From Gigaspora rosea (taxonomy: Eukaryota > Glomeromycota > Glomeromycetes > Diversisporales > Gigasporaceae), in assembly GCA_003550325.1 (NCBI GenBank), contig QKWP01001892.1:1-64000 (forward strand): a DNA stretch of 64,000 nt. The letters are read 5' to 3'. The translations under genes were made by a program, and so were the position numbers. Below, piece by piece: positions 35,130 to 46,163 of this stretch (position 1 is its first letter; each line of letters opens with the position of its first letter). The notes under the pieces were generated by a model, which was not told the origin of the DNA, ran no database searches, and was given only the letters and a program-made list of their open reading frames with translations.

Positions 35130-35730
35130 TTCTAACTCTAATCACAACACACTACTATTACTAACTAATATCAACTCTACCAAGCGCTCAAGACTTCTAA
35201 ACCTTGAATCGGCAGGCAGAAAGAAGCGTGGTGGATTTGGTCCGGGTCTCAAGGTTCGGAGAGTCTTGGTGGGCGGGATAAACTTGTTCCGAATTACTAG
35301 GGTCGAATAGAGTCTCTCGATTATGTCACGGGACTCTAATATGGGTCACGGGATTTATACTTCAATACGATCTCACTTATCAGGAAGGTATCAGTTTATA
35401 ATAATCACAGTTTATTTATTATATCGGGAGTACTAACTATAACAGTTCTACTCTAATTTCGAAGGTTTATTACTATACGACATTGGCTTGAGTTCTGAGC
35501 TCAAAGGCTGTCTTGCTCTACAGACAAGAGACATCGTATTTATACTTTTACATTACTGCGCTAATCCTACTTTCATACAAGTTTCCGCCACTGAACTTAG
35601 TGCATAAATGCAAGAAAGCGAATAAATGTAACTTCGTGAATAAATGCAACTTCGCGAATAAATGCAACAAAGTGCATAAAGGCGCGAAAGTGAATTTCGC
35701 GAATAAGTTCACGGGCGTTTACAGATAAGG
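35130..35730 (+). repeat. Dispersed repeat R, copy B
   Basis: Counterpart of 25770-26680. The conserved hairpin is at 35189-35268 (arms CAAGACTTCTAAACCTTGA and TCAAGGTTCGGAGAGTCTTG). GTCACGGGA-type segments and GTTCTACTCTAATTTCGAA follow. The distal end is a different 18-base tandem array, AATAAATGCAACTTCGCG, at about 35605-35712. A 92-codon frame (35032-35310) overlaps the hairpin and has no family resemblance. Confidence 0.5.
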
Positions 35731-36073
35731 AAACAATTTACTACAGTACTATATATGGGGCTATGTCAACTCTTCCTAAATATACATGTTGACTACGAAT
35801 AGATGAATAAAAAGGGTCGATCGGGATAGAATAATAATATAAAAAGAAAATCGGCATGACTTTACACCTTCACAACAGCTAATATAAACTGCATTCACCA
35901 AATAAAATTCAGGCTGGATTTATATTAGAGTTTGGAATCGGATTTAATTTTTCACATGTTAAAACAGTGTTAAAACTAATTAAAACCGCATGAGTGCAAG
36001 AGAAAAACTGTAGGCGAAGAATTATAGGTTTTTCCTTTGCCGCATCATATTGTAAAATAAAATCGGTTCCACC
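35731..36073. other. Intergenic between repeat R and a MITE
   Basis: No coding frame or RNA feature was supported. Confidence 0.4.
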
Positions 36074-36333
36074 TAGTGATGTGCCATTTATATGATGTCT
36101 GAATTTTTTTAGCGTACAGTACGTACAGTACGTACAGTACGTATAGTTGTATAGTGTGTATAGTATGTGAAATACGTATAGTACGAATATGATATATAAA
36201 CTATCTATATACAAAATTTTGCAAGGAATAAATTCGCTTAGAAAAAAAAGGCAGTTTCATAAGGGAAAATTTAAGATATGAATAATTTTATGATTTGTTC
36301 TAGAATACTCTAAAAAATTTTTTTACATCACTA
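36074..36333 (+). mobile_element. hAT-like MITE (TAGTGATG family), copy 3
   Basis: Begins TAGTGATGTGCCATTTATAT and ends with ACATCACTA. It is flanked by a perfect 8-base duplication GTTCCACC (36066-36073 and 36334-36341). The interior carries GCGTACAGTACGTACAGTAC. The 260-base length versus 178 at copy 1 reflects a different interior. No transposase. Confidence 0.85.
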
Positions 36334-37140
36334 GTTCCACCCTTGCTTAGCTAATCGATACATGTAATGCATCGATATCATTTGGAAAGTAAAAAGCTAA
36401 TTAGATTATTTTAATTTTCGCTTTCGAAGTATCAATGGAAACTCATATTACATGTGATGTTACGGGGCAAAATGGACAATATTTTGTTTATAAGATAAGA
36501 AGGCAGTTCGTCAGAGGCGTGACTTGGTGATTTAACCCGATTTAGTATAAAAATAGCTTATGTATTAATATAGTCTGAGTTTATTATTCTTTATTGAATT
36601 TAATTATAGATAATCTGAAGATTGTCTTTAAAAAGAGCGAAGCTAAAATCATACGTTATTTTACCTCATCCGACATTAACATGCCATATGTATCAGGTGA
36701 TAAATGGCATGATATAACTAAATCACCCCCCACATTAAGGCTAAACCTCATACATCGGGATTATGCATGATGGCGTAATATAAATTTATGATCGCATTAT
36801 TTTTTGCTCGTGACAGCAACAATGTCATTTTATTTAATGGGTCAATAACGAATTACTAATTCTGTAATTATTTGGTAGGTCAAATAACAGATATACTGAT
36901 TATTCGGTAGGTCAAATAACGATGTCCAAATGGGTCAATATCAATGTCTTTGCTGCTAAGCTATCTTGGTTTTTGAATATATCAATTATGGACAGTCAGG
37001 GCATATTATGTCTAAATCTATTCAAAAGTCTAGACCAAAATAATAACACAATACTGTATAAACAGAAACCAAAAAATATATTTGTATGGCCATTGCGCCA
37101 AATTTGATAGTTCTGTAGTTATGCAGGAGCTTCTTATGTG
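36334..37140. other. Intergenic with short direct repeats
   Basis: TTCGGTAGGTCAAATAACGA-like units occur twice at about 36877-36925 beside a related GGGTCAATAACGA. A possible inverted pair around GGTGATTTA (36527 and 36718) is too weak to call. No gene seen. Confidence 0.4.
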
Positions 37141-37170
37141 CACAGATATATATATATATATTGTACACAG

Positions 37171-37201
<31 letters not shown>

Positions 37202-37245
37202 TTTATATAAATATATATATATGTATTGTATATAATATACAATAT
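37141..37245. repeat. AT/TA microsatellite
   Basis: Two long (AT)n runs separated by GTACACAG, followed by a further TATATA stretch. Tyr/Ile-rich frames over it are artefacts. Confidence 0.9.
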
Positions 37246-37384
37246 ATTTATAAGGTTTGGGACCGGTTTGATTCATATGTTAAACTCGTTTAACACATGA
37301 AAAATTCGAAGCTAAAAAGATGAGTGATAATCCGAGTATAATTTTATCGCTCATTGAGAGATTTGTAGTACATAATGGTTGATT

Positions 37385-37445
37385 GACAATGATAACTTAT
37401 TGATAACGTACTGATAACGTACTGATAATGTATTGATAATGAAAT
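37385..37445 (+). repeat. 12-base tandem repeat (TGATAACGTACT)
   Basis: About five units of TGATAACGTACT or TGATAATGTATT in direct succession. Confidence 0.8.
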
Positions 37446-37516
37446 TGTTAGTAAATAAGAACGTCTATTGAGAAGCATTTTTTATATTTATACCCCATTT
37501 TTGTGATTAAAAATAA

Positions 37517-38677
37517 GGGGAATTTACACATCGGGACCCAAATTTGAAAATAATTATGAAAGAGTGCCCAACTTAAAAATATTTTATTTATAAAGGCCTA
37601 AAAATATTACAAATTCGGGCCTTAATGTAATTACGGGAATCACTCGCCTCAAATGAAATTGTGGTTAAAGAAATAATATGGCTATAATTTTTATTCGTAA
37701 TAAGCATTCATATTGTTTATTTAAATTTTTTTTTTTTTAAAAGACATATGTAAAGAGAATAATAATTATGCAAATTCATTTTAAAAAAAAGATCGTTACA
37801 TTGAATTAACGAAACATTTCAATCAATTTTTAATTGTATAGCATAAACGCAGCGTTTATATGAATGCAATTTTCCATTAAGCACATTGAGCATAATAAAT
37901 TAAACTTTTTTCTACCTGTATCTTCGATTACAGGTTCATATACTAGGTTAATGCATGGCATTGTTCCCCCATAATCTGTTCCGAAAGCATCCGTTATCTG
38001 TTTATTTCGGGCTGATCCGTGCCTGGCCCCCCAAAATTAAAATCAAAACTCAGCAAGAAAATTATCGAAAAAGTCACATAAATCAAACGGTTAGGAATGA
38101 ATCAAATACTATAAGCAATTTCGTCTAGGTCATCAGCAAATTGGGTAATTAAATTGCGAGAAATTTCCGCCGAATTGGTGTATTTAGCCCGCACAAGTTG
38201 TCGCGTGTTGATTTATTGTTTCTTATTGGGCAATAAATAAATGACGTCACTGGAAATAATAACACAATCCTCCGCTTCACTCCGGACAATTATGCCTTTC
38301 CACCACATTTTCCGAAGTATTTTGGTCTTCTGGTGAGGGAGCTCTTTCTATTATTTGTAATCTGTTTGCATAACGATAATATTTACAATCGAAGATGATG
38401 ACGTTGTAAGCAAATGATTAAAAAACAAGACGAAAGAAATTTACTAATAGATAAATAGATAAGTTCCTTGTATTTTCTACTCATTGAATATACTGATATA
38501 TGATTATTAATTTACATTTGTTAATATGTGAGATCCTGCTTAAGCACTAATTCATACGACGCAAAATTATTTGGTTCCGTATTTGTAATATTTTCAAAGA
38601 TTAGTCCTTTATAAATTTTTAAGTTGAGCCCTCATTCACAATTATTTTCAAATTTGGATCCCGATGTGTAAATTCCC
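37517..38677. mobile_element. MULE-like element, 1.16 kb, about 105-base TIRs
   Basis: GGGGAATTTACACATCGGGA at the left pairs with the complement of GGGAATTTACACATCGGGAT at the right. Complementarity runs for about 105 bases through AAATTTGAAAATAATT and TATTACAAAT. A 9-base target duplication TAAAAATAA lies at 37508-37516 and 38678-38686. Long TIRs plus a 9-base duplication fit Mutator-like elements. No transposase: the interior is unique and less AT-rich, with coding-like minus-strand frames at about 38120-38360. Confidence 0.75.
38110..38365 (-). pseudogene. Coding-like cargo inside the MULE-like element
   Basis: On the minus strand one frame reads MWWKGIIVRSEAEDCVIISS (start near 38312), continues DVIYLLPNKKQ, then after one stop TRQLVRAKYTNSAEISRNLI and TQFADDLDEIAY. 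It is preceded upstream by an acceptor-like AATAG and followed by GTATTTG, which could be a donor. It is markedly less AT-rich than the flanks. I recognise no family. It may be a captured host exon or two exons, as in Pack-MULEs, or chance. Confidence 0.3.
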
Positions 38678-38686
38678 TAAAAATAA

Positions 38687-39245
38687 ATTACAATATGTTC
38701 TACATAACGAGTGTCCGAGATATTCTCTTATCACCTAGGGTGCGCTCGAAGAAGGAGAACTCGTACATATTAGTATGTACAATAATATGTTTTTTACCAT
38801 AATAAATAAGGAATTAAAAACAAAATTTATTAGATATTCTGGCTCTATTATGTTTCTTGATCTGTTCTTATATTTTTATTGCGGTTTTCTTTTTATTTTT
38901 ATTTATTTATTTTGAAATTTGATCTCGGCAACCAATGCTTGTCTTAGTATCGATATCATTGTGTGATTATTGTCATTTGTGAAGTTAAAGCGTCATTTAA
39001 TTTATCAAGTTTGCGGTGGTTTGCATTTATTTATCAATCACAGAATACTATTTAAATACGTACAGTATCAAATCTATCCCTAAGCCTTACTCAATCACTA
39101 AAATAAAAAGCGAGACAAAAAAAAAAAACACCAAAATTTTATTAAAATAGGTCCAAATTACTTTCATTGTAGTAAATAACGTGAAATTTTGGGTGTATTT
39201 TAAACCGATCGTAAACGATTAAGAACAATATTAGCTTGCATTTGC
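38687..39245. other. AT-rich intergenic, no gene seen
   Basis: No coding frame or paired repeat was supported between the MULE-like element and the 36-base tandem repeat. Confidence 0.4.
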
Positions 39246-39352
39246 AATGATTAGTATTCAACAGATAAGATAGTAAAATTAAATGATTAGTATTCAACAG
39301 ATAAGATAGTAAAATTCCAATGATTAGCATTCAACAGATAAGATAGTAAAAA
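39246..39352. repeat. Three tandem copies of a 36-base unit
   Basis: Unit AATGATTAGTATTCAACAGA followed by TAAGATAGTAAAATT, three times with few differences. The minus-strand frame with two LLSYLLNTNH copies is its translation. Confidence 0.9.
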
Positions 39353-39437
39353 ATAGACAAGCAAGCGAAATCTACCGGATACATCCTTATCGTTATCAGT
39401 TATTGCAGATAACTTGTTACTGTATTATCGTGCTTAA

Positions 39438-39438
39438 T

Positions 39439-39483
<45 letters not shown>

Positions 39484-39484
39484 N
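39438..39484. repeat. Poly(T) run ending in an undetermined base
   Basis: More than 40 T residues ending in N at 39484. True length is unresolved. Confidence 0.9.
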
Positions 39485-39639
39485 TTGCGTTTATCATTAA
39501 TACGATATTTTTGATTGATAAGAAAATATACGTTATTAAATGTTATGGAGAAATCATGCCACTATTTTCGAAATAAAGTATTGTATTGACACATGCACAA
39601 ATTTTTATCGTTATTATGCATTTAGTAACTAAGCATACA

Positions 39640-40160
39640 CGTATAGTACGTACGTATGGAGCAAGAAATCTAAAAGCCACAATTATATCTTATAAAGTAA
39701 ATGCGTATGTATATAAATGAAGTCGATAATTTAAAAAATATGAACTTTAATGTGTTACTTGGTTATCTGCTTGCAGTATATATCACGTATATTAATTATT
39801 AATAAACTTAATACTTATTTGAGGTTATCTAAACTTGACATTGGATATAACATATTATTAGTTGTTACAAGTAACATGTTACGATTAAGCATGACATAAC
39901 TGATAAGTTTTTATTTCGTGTAACAATTTGTCGGATCTCACTATGTATCGTTTGTTTTGATTAATGATGCCCCAAATAACAAGATTTTCATTTAGGCCGG
40001 AGCTTGAGAAAAAGAATAGATTTCTTTGTTTCATAATTTTCGCGTTTGTTAAAATCCCGTTTTTTATCGTATACACGTACGTACGTGCGTACTATTGCGC
40101 ATGCATAATGTCATATGTTAGGTACGTATGTACGTACGTACGGTACAGGAAATCTATGTA
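39640..40160. repeat. GTAC/TACGTACG-rich stretches
   Basis: TACGTACGTATGG near 39649, ACACGTACGTACGTGCGTAC near 40074 and GGTACGTATGTACGTACGTA near 40121. Further clusters lie near 42243, 42436-42475 and 42886. The same GTAC alphabet fills the interiors of the TAGTGATG MITEs. No gene; the short frames here are accidental. Confidence 0.6.
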
Positions 40161-40839
40161 AAAACCACAATTATATCTTATAAAGGCATTGAAATCCTAA
40201 TCATCAACAACAATAAAATGCGTACGTATGTAAATATTTTTTATTGAAGTCGGTAATTTAAGAAATGCGGGCTTAAATGTGTTACTTGATTATCTGCTTG
40301 TCATAATCTGTAACCTTTAATCAAAGCTATACATTAAAATTAAATTATCGACTTAATTTCATTGTTGAAATTTTGTATCTATATGGTGCATTTGTGGTTT
40401 TTAGATTTCTCGCACCGTACATGTAATGTTCAATTACTATAAAAGGTAGATTTAGAAAATAAGATAATACTGCAGTAAATTTATAGGTACTACTGCTATC
40501 ACCGCTACTCCTTGTATCTTACTGTCATATATGATGACTTTTTTTTCTGTCTTAGTAACTTGTTTATACTTTTGAGAATATAACAAAATTTATTTTCGTC
40601 ACAAAAATGTTAATGTATATTACCGCAGCTATACGTAAATAGAACTAAGATCCACGAATAAAAATTAATTTTGTAGTTAGCATTATATATATAAACTTGG
40701 TTTGGATATATAAATAGATATGTGTGGTATTACTTAATCATATAGACCAAAGAAGGTAATGACTCATTTGTACATGGTATAATCAAAAATAATTACTATA
40801 TTGGCCTTTGCAATAGAAAGGCCGATCCTGGTTTATATA

Positions 40840-41209
40840 TGGGCGATGGACTATCTTCGAAGTGGGGTTTCCATTTTGAGAAAATGACGATATTGTTTGT
40901 GAAACCTAAATTTTTGCACCTGAACTTTTTGTTTATTTTTAGATATCAATTACTGAATAAACAACATAAAACATTGATTGACCAATCTAATTTAATTGAG
41001 CCGTCAATCTTTTGCTGTTGATCTATTTTTAGAACACATACGTTTAAAGAATGGTCTACCTTTAAGTTAAAATATCTCGATAAATTATTATATCATTGTA
41101 GGGTGAAAAGTGAAATACATATAAACAGAAACTGGCACTTTGTTTTGAATCAAAAATCTCGAAATTGATAAAAAAGTGTCGAAGACGGGTTTTCCTAGTC
41201 CATCGCCCA
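40840..41209. mobile_element. TA-type MITE A (TGGGCGATGGACTA)
   Basis: TIRs TGGGCGATGGACTA, imperfectly extended inwards through TTCGA and TTTTGA-type segments. TA precedes it at 40838-40839 and follows at 41210-41211. A 60-codon frame at 40839-41021 begins inside the TIR and is not supported as a gene. Confidence 0.75.
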
Positions 41210-41211
41210 TA

Positions 41212-41553
41212 TGGGGTGTCCCCAATTAAAACAGCCCATATTTACATATATTTTATTTCGAGATAATTGAGTTTAATCACTTGTTTTGATTTTCGGACTG
41301 ATCCGGGATTAATCAAATTTCACGATGTTGATTGGTTAAAGATGGCAGGTGACTATCGGATAATCTCGTGACGTATTGGCTCTACGCAGCCTCATGTAAT
41401 TTTTCTTTTTATATTATCTTGTTTTTTTATTATGACAATCGACTTTTATTTATAATTAAAAAAAGTCAATCATGTCAAAATTTATATGAATCTAACGAAA
41501 ACTCATTTTTCAAAAAAATGTAAATATGGGCTGTTTTAATTGGGGACACCCCA
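41212..41553. mobile_element. TA-type MITE B, inserted at the end of MITE A
   Basis: TIRs of at least 36 bases that are identical: TGGGGTGTCCCCAATTAAAA, then CAGCCCATATTTACAT. TA lies on both sides (41210-41211, 41554-41555), the left one being the right target TA of MITE A. No ORF. Perfect TIRs suggest recent movement. Confidence 0.85.
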
Positions 41554-41841
41554 TATGTGTTTATCAAAAATTCGTAATTTGATTGGTCAGTTATATCGGT
41601 AAACACCGTGATGTACGGGAATTTTTAAATATCACAATTTCTTATTATGTAAATCAATTTCTATTTATATAATTGAAATTTCTCCGAATATAACAAAAAC
41701 TCTATTTTCATTTTTGGGCAGTATCGGCTCTTTCTATTAAATTTATAATTATTAAAGTTTCGAATCTTCTTTCGAATATCAGATTTCTAGATAATTTGAT
41801 TAATCAAATATCATGTTTTTTTTCGAATAACTGTACGTTTG

Positions 41842-42062
41842 AAATTAAGCTAGGGGCTAGGTCTCTGAATGCACCAAGTAAGGAATCTGTGGTCTTAATT
41901 TGTAAGTACGCGCATGCACGTATGCACCCAAGCCGTATACAAAAAGATCCCGATATAAATTAAGCTAGGGCTCGGTATCTGAATGTACCACGTATGGAAT
42001 CTATTGGTCTTAATTTGTAAGCACACATGCACACACGCACTCAAGTCCGTACACAAAGAAAC
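41842..42062 (+). repeat. Two tandem copies of a 115-base unit
   Basis: AAATTAAGCTAGGGGCTAGG starts at 41842 and AAATTAAGCTAGGGCTCGG at 41957. The copies share GGAATCT, GGTCTTAATTTGTAAG and a GCATGCAC-rich segment. Confidence 0.85.
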
Positions 42063-42069
42063 CAATATA

Positions 42070-42213
42070 TTCCTCGTTATAGTAGACTATAATGGAATAA
42101 TTCTCTTACATTTTAAAACCATTTTATTATATTATATAATCGTATAGTGGATATTCGTTATAACGGATAGAATTTCCAGCACGATCATTACCTTATAACG
42201 AGGGTAGAGTGTA
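42070..42213. mobile_element. Pogo/Tigger-like MITE relic
   Basis: CCTCGTTATAGTAGACTATA at the left and the complement of CTACCCTCGTTATAAGG at the right. The interior has ATTCGTTATAACGGATAGAA. The left end seems shortened. The style resembles the 6269-6452 element (GATATAACGG). Confidence 0.55.
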
Positions 42214-43530
42214 TACATTTACACGCCCGTTGCACCAAATTTGGTAGCTATGTACGTACGTACAGTACCATTGTGAAATAATGAAAGAGCAAGGAGCGCA
42301 TATATACTATATATAAATAGTAATCATATACTGTATAGGAATTATTGTTAAAAGTTTTACTTGGATCCGTTATTCTCAGAACTGAATTATAGTATAATAT
42401 GTTAAACCCGATTCTAACATATGAAAATAAACTGCATACGTACGTACTCATAATGCATACGTACGCACGTACAGTATTTATATCAAGATCTGATATAATA
42501 CAAATATGGCAAGAAGAGTATGGGTATTACAGAAATATGTTGTATAAATCCATATCTAAGTAATGTACGTATAGATATATGCAAAAAAAAAATTACGAAT
42601 GATGTATGGTTAGCAATACTTATAAAATTTATCTCTTATAAGTAATCCCCTTTTAATAGTTAGGGTTAGGGTGAGCGCTAATATTGTCCTTTTTCATGTT
42701 AGGGTTGGTATAGGTTATAGATAAAATTTTTTAAAGAATTTCTTTTACGAACTATACATACCATCTTAATTTCTACTATAACTACTGTACATACTTTATC
42801 AACTATACACTACATATTTGCTATATACTCGACGAGCATCAATAGCCTTTTTTATACTTCGGCCGAATGAATTGTTTATGTACATACGTACGTTTGACAG
42901 ATTCTTATGTACAACATAGAGATTGTTAACAATAGACAAATGGGAAATTTTGACAGCCAGGATTGGAACGTCTATGCTTTGAATATTTATTTATTTGTTC
43001 ATTTAATTAATTATAAGGAAATTTTATAAAGTTGACAGTTGATTACAAGACAAACAAACTGAATTTAAATAAAAATACTTAATATAAACATTTCTTCTAT
43101 TTTAAGTCCGGTTTAGACTATTGTACATCTCTTGAACGAAAATTTCCTAGAAAGGATTAAATTTGATTTGCCACAAAAGATTTTACGTTTTCTTCAAATA
43201 AATTTCTACTACCATATGAATTTAGAAAAAAAACAAAGCAACGTTTTTAAATCAATGTATAATCATTTAATGTCTTATTTCTTTAAAGTTCAAACACAAA
43301 AATTTTGCCAAACATATTTGTTTCAGTAATATCATTATGTTCACAGAGAGTTTTATCTACGAAAAAAATCGTACGATTTTTTTTATTTTTTTTTTTTTTT
43401 GTGAAATCTCATCTTGGATATCATTCAAGCCAAAATACCAAATATCGTATTCTACATTTTGTGTCAATGATATCTTTATATTATTATTATTTGATCTTGA
43501 ACTCCTTTGCTCCTCGCTTATTAACTGAAA
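42214..43530. other. Intergenic, no gene seen
   Basis: Contains GTTAGGGTTAGGG at about 42659-42672 and GTTAGGGTTGG at about 42699, a T-rich run near 43378-43399, and a 65-codon frame at 43132-43329 with no family resemblance. The right end is the promoter region of transaldolase. Confidence 0.45.
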
Positions 43531-43531
43531 A

Positions 43532-43540
43532 TATATAAAA
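43532..43540 (+). promoter_or_regulatory. TATA-like box of the transaldolase gene
   Basis: TATATAAAA, 127 bases upstream of the start codon, followed by an A/C-rich leader. Position and sequence suit a core promoter. Confidence 0.5.
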
Positions 43541-43576
43541 GAAGGTCATATTGCTGCCAAAATTCAAATTTCAACA

Positions 43577-43657
43577 TCAAACAATTCTTTAAAACAATCA
43601 ATTCTTTAAAACAACCAATTCTTTAAAACAATCAATTCTTTAAAATAATCAATTCTA
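43577..43657 (+). repeat. 17-base repeat in the transaldolase leader
   Basis: Four to five units of CAATTCTTTAAAACAAT in direct succession immediately upstream of the start codon, almost certainly transcribed as 5' untranslated sequence. It lacks upstream ATGs, so it should not block scanning. Confidence 0.8.
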
Positions 43658-43666
43658 TAAATAATA

Positions 43667-45144
43667 ATGACTTCGGCTCTTGATCAATTAAAACAATGGA
43701 CCACCATCGTTGCTGATACGGGTGACTTTAAGTGTACGATTTATTTTTTGTAATAATATTTTAAATTTAAGTTACAGTATGTGGTAATTTGAAAAATAAT
43801 GTTAAATTTTTTTTAAATAGCCATTGATCAATATGGTCCTCAAGATGCAACAACTAATCCTACATTAATTTTGGACGCGACTAAAAATCCTCGTTATGAT
43901 TACCTGATTGATTCTGCTATAAAATACGCAAAGGGTAAAGTAAGGTAAAAATCATTTAATCTTTTATAATCGTAAAATTAAGCAATTATAATAAAGGAAA
44001 ACCAAATCTTATTAACTTTATTATTAGTTCTAATGAGAAAGCACTCGAACTGGCCGCTGATAAATTGGTAAATATTCTATTTTTAAATTTCTGTATCTTA
44101 TATACATCTTAATAACTTAAATTTAATTAAATTCATATAATTTCACATTTTTTTTAATAGTTGGTGAACTTTGGCTTTGAAATTCTTAAAATCATTCCAG
44201 GCAGAATATCTGTAGAAGTAGATGCAAAACTTTCTTTCGACACTGAAGGAACGATTATTAAAGCCAGACATCTTATCAATCTCTTTGAAGAGATTGGTGT
44301 TGATAAGTCACGTGTTATGATTAAAATAGCTTCAACTTGGGAAGGTATTCAAGCTGCTAAAATACTTGAAAAAGAAGGGATAAAATGCAATATGACCTTG
44401 CTATTCTCTTTTGTTCAGGTATGCTATTTTTAAATGTAATATACAATAATATTTATATTTCATATACATAACATTTTTCAAATAAAAAATTGTGTAGGCT
44501 GTTGCTTGTGCTGAAGCTGGTGTAACCCTAATCTCTCCATATGCAGGTCGAATTCTTGATTGGCATATAAAAAATGTTAAAAAGACTTACAAGTCTAATG
44601 AAGATCCTGGTGTAATGAGTGTAACTAAAATTTATAATTATTATAAAAAATTTGGTTACAAGACTATTGTGATGGGGGCAAGTTTTCGTAATATTGGACA
44701 AATTGAGGAATTAGCTGGTTGCGATTACTTGACAATCAGTACTAAATTATTGAATCAGTTGCAATGCAGTCATAAAAAGATTGAAAGGAAACTAAGTCCT
44801 AATACTGGTATGTTTGAATATTTTATGATTATTTGAGTTTTGAAAAATATAATGCTTATTTGTCTTTTGAAATAGCACATAATTATTTGGAACAAAAAAT
44901 TACTTATGATGAAAATTCATTTAAGTGGAACCTTAATGAAGATCCAATGGCTACCGAAAAATTAACCGAAGGCATTAGGTCATTCGCTAAAGATGGTAGA
45001 ACATTGATGCTAATGCTAAAGCAACGCCTGAATAAGGAAGATACGATTATTACAGAAAAAATTTCCGAAAATATTGATTTGGGTGATAAAACTAGTAAAC
45101 CATTCAAATTGTTTGGACGTCAAACTGAATTTATGGTTGTCTAG
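43667..45144 (+). CDS. TAL1: Transaldolase, six exons, 355 aa
   Basis: Exons 43667-43733, 43821-43944, 44028-44067, 44161-44418, 44498-44807 and 44876-45144 join in frame with GT-AG introns of 68-93 bases. Transaldolase moves a dihydroxyacetone unit from sedoheptulose 7-phosphate to glyceraldehyde 3-phosphate in the cytosolic non-oxidative pentose phosphate pathway. Signature parts: VADTGDF with Asp17; [10 protein letters not shown] with Asn35; RISVEVDAK with Glu96; [10 protein letters not shown] with the Schiff-base Lys132; [45 protein letters not shown]. Numbering coincides with E. coli TalB, and all catalytic residues are present. The start is the first ATG after the leader and gives the usual N-terminus ([17 protein letters not shown]). 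Odd: the C-terminus after [13 protein letters not shown] runs about 35-40 residues past the usual end (QTEFMVV). It appears intact and expressed. Confidence 0.96.
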
Positions 45145-45395
45145 CTTGAATTCTTTTTTTTAATATTAATACATTTCTAAATTTAGGGATGCATTTTTCG
45201 TTTTACAATATTAAAGTTTTCTCATTTTTGGATTTTTTTGGGTCATATTGTTTTATATTGTATTGTATTAAATATCATTCGCATGGTTTTGTATTTTTAT
45301 ATGTATAAAAAAAATTTTTTTTAATTAAAGAAACGATTCAGAAACCAATCAGGCTCTTTCAACAATTGATAATACATAATTTTTAAATTAAACCA
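45145..45395. other. Transaldolase 3' flank
   Basis: AT-rich, with AATATTAAAG about 65 bases after the stop as a possible polyadenylation element. No other feature. Confidence 0.4.
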
Positions 45396-45803
45396 TTTAC
45401 CGTATAAGCGCGAAATAACGCTCATGGGCGTTATTTTGAAAATGGAAACCCCTTAAAATAGCATATGCGGCCTCAAATTAACGCCCATGGACGTCCCGAA
45501 TCAACGCGCACCTTAATATACTCTTGTATAAAAAATTAATATTTGAAAAATGTGCCGGAATTAGGTTGGATACTAAGTAAACCTATTTTCGAGCTCTAGC
45601 AATCGTCTCAATGTGAAGAACAAGTTTTATCAGAACTTTAAAATAGGTTTACTTAGTACCGAATCTAGTTTCGAAGCATTTTTCAAATATTATTATAATT
45701 AAGGGGTTATAATTTAAAAAATCGACCTTTATTTCGAAAAAACGCACATGCGCGTACTCGAAATAACGCACAGGTGGGCATTATTTCGCGCTTGTACGGT
45801 AAA
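45396..45803. mobile_element. Fold-back MITE (TTTACCGTA...GCGCGAAATAA)
   Basis: TTTACCGTATAAGCGCGAAA at the left pairs with the complement of TTTACCGTACAAGCGCGAAA at the right. An inner pair (ATACTAAGTAAACCTATTTT against AAAATAGGTTTACTTAGTAC) shows that nearly all of the 408 bases folds back on itself. Motifs such as GGGCGTTATTT recur. No ORF. Confidence 0.8.
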
Positions 45804-46163
45804 GTTTTTTTAATCATGAGTTTGATAGAATTACTTTATAAACATTCGGATATTGATTATTCTTTGATATTAAATTTTTATTTGTATGCACGCACAAGAA
45901 ATCCATCACCATGTTAGTGTCATTTCAAAAGTATTTGGCCCATTATATATACAAGGTCGAAAAACTTATTATAACTTCATTTTTTGAGCCTTCTAGAGAA
46001 AAATTGTGATAAATCTCAATAAATGAAGCCGGTTTATTCAAAGGTTTGGCAAGTACCCCAGCATCGCATCAAAGTACTAACTACCTCAAGAACATTTTTC
46101 AAAACGTGACCACAAGCCAATCACAGTTGAAGATCAGGTTTAACGTAACACTAACGTAACCAG

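Noticed and set aside
37022-37276. Tyr/Ile-rich frames
   Set aside because: Encoded by the AT microsatellite.
39964-40161. 65-codon frame in the GTAC-rich stretch
   Set aside because: No family resemblance. It runs through palindromic GTAC repeats.
43132-43538. Short frames upstream of transaldolase (65-77 codons)
   Set aside because: AT-driven composition, one through a T run. They lie upstream of the promoter with no splice or domain evidence.
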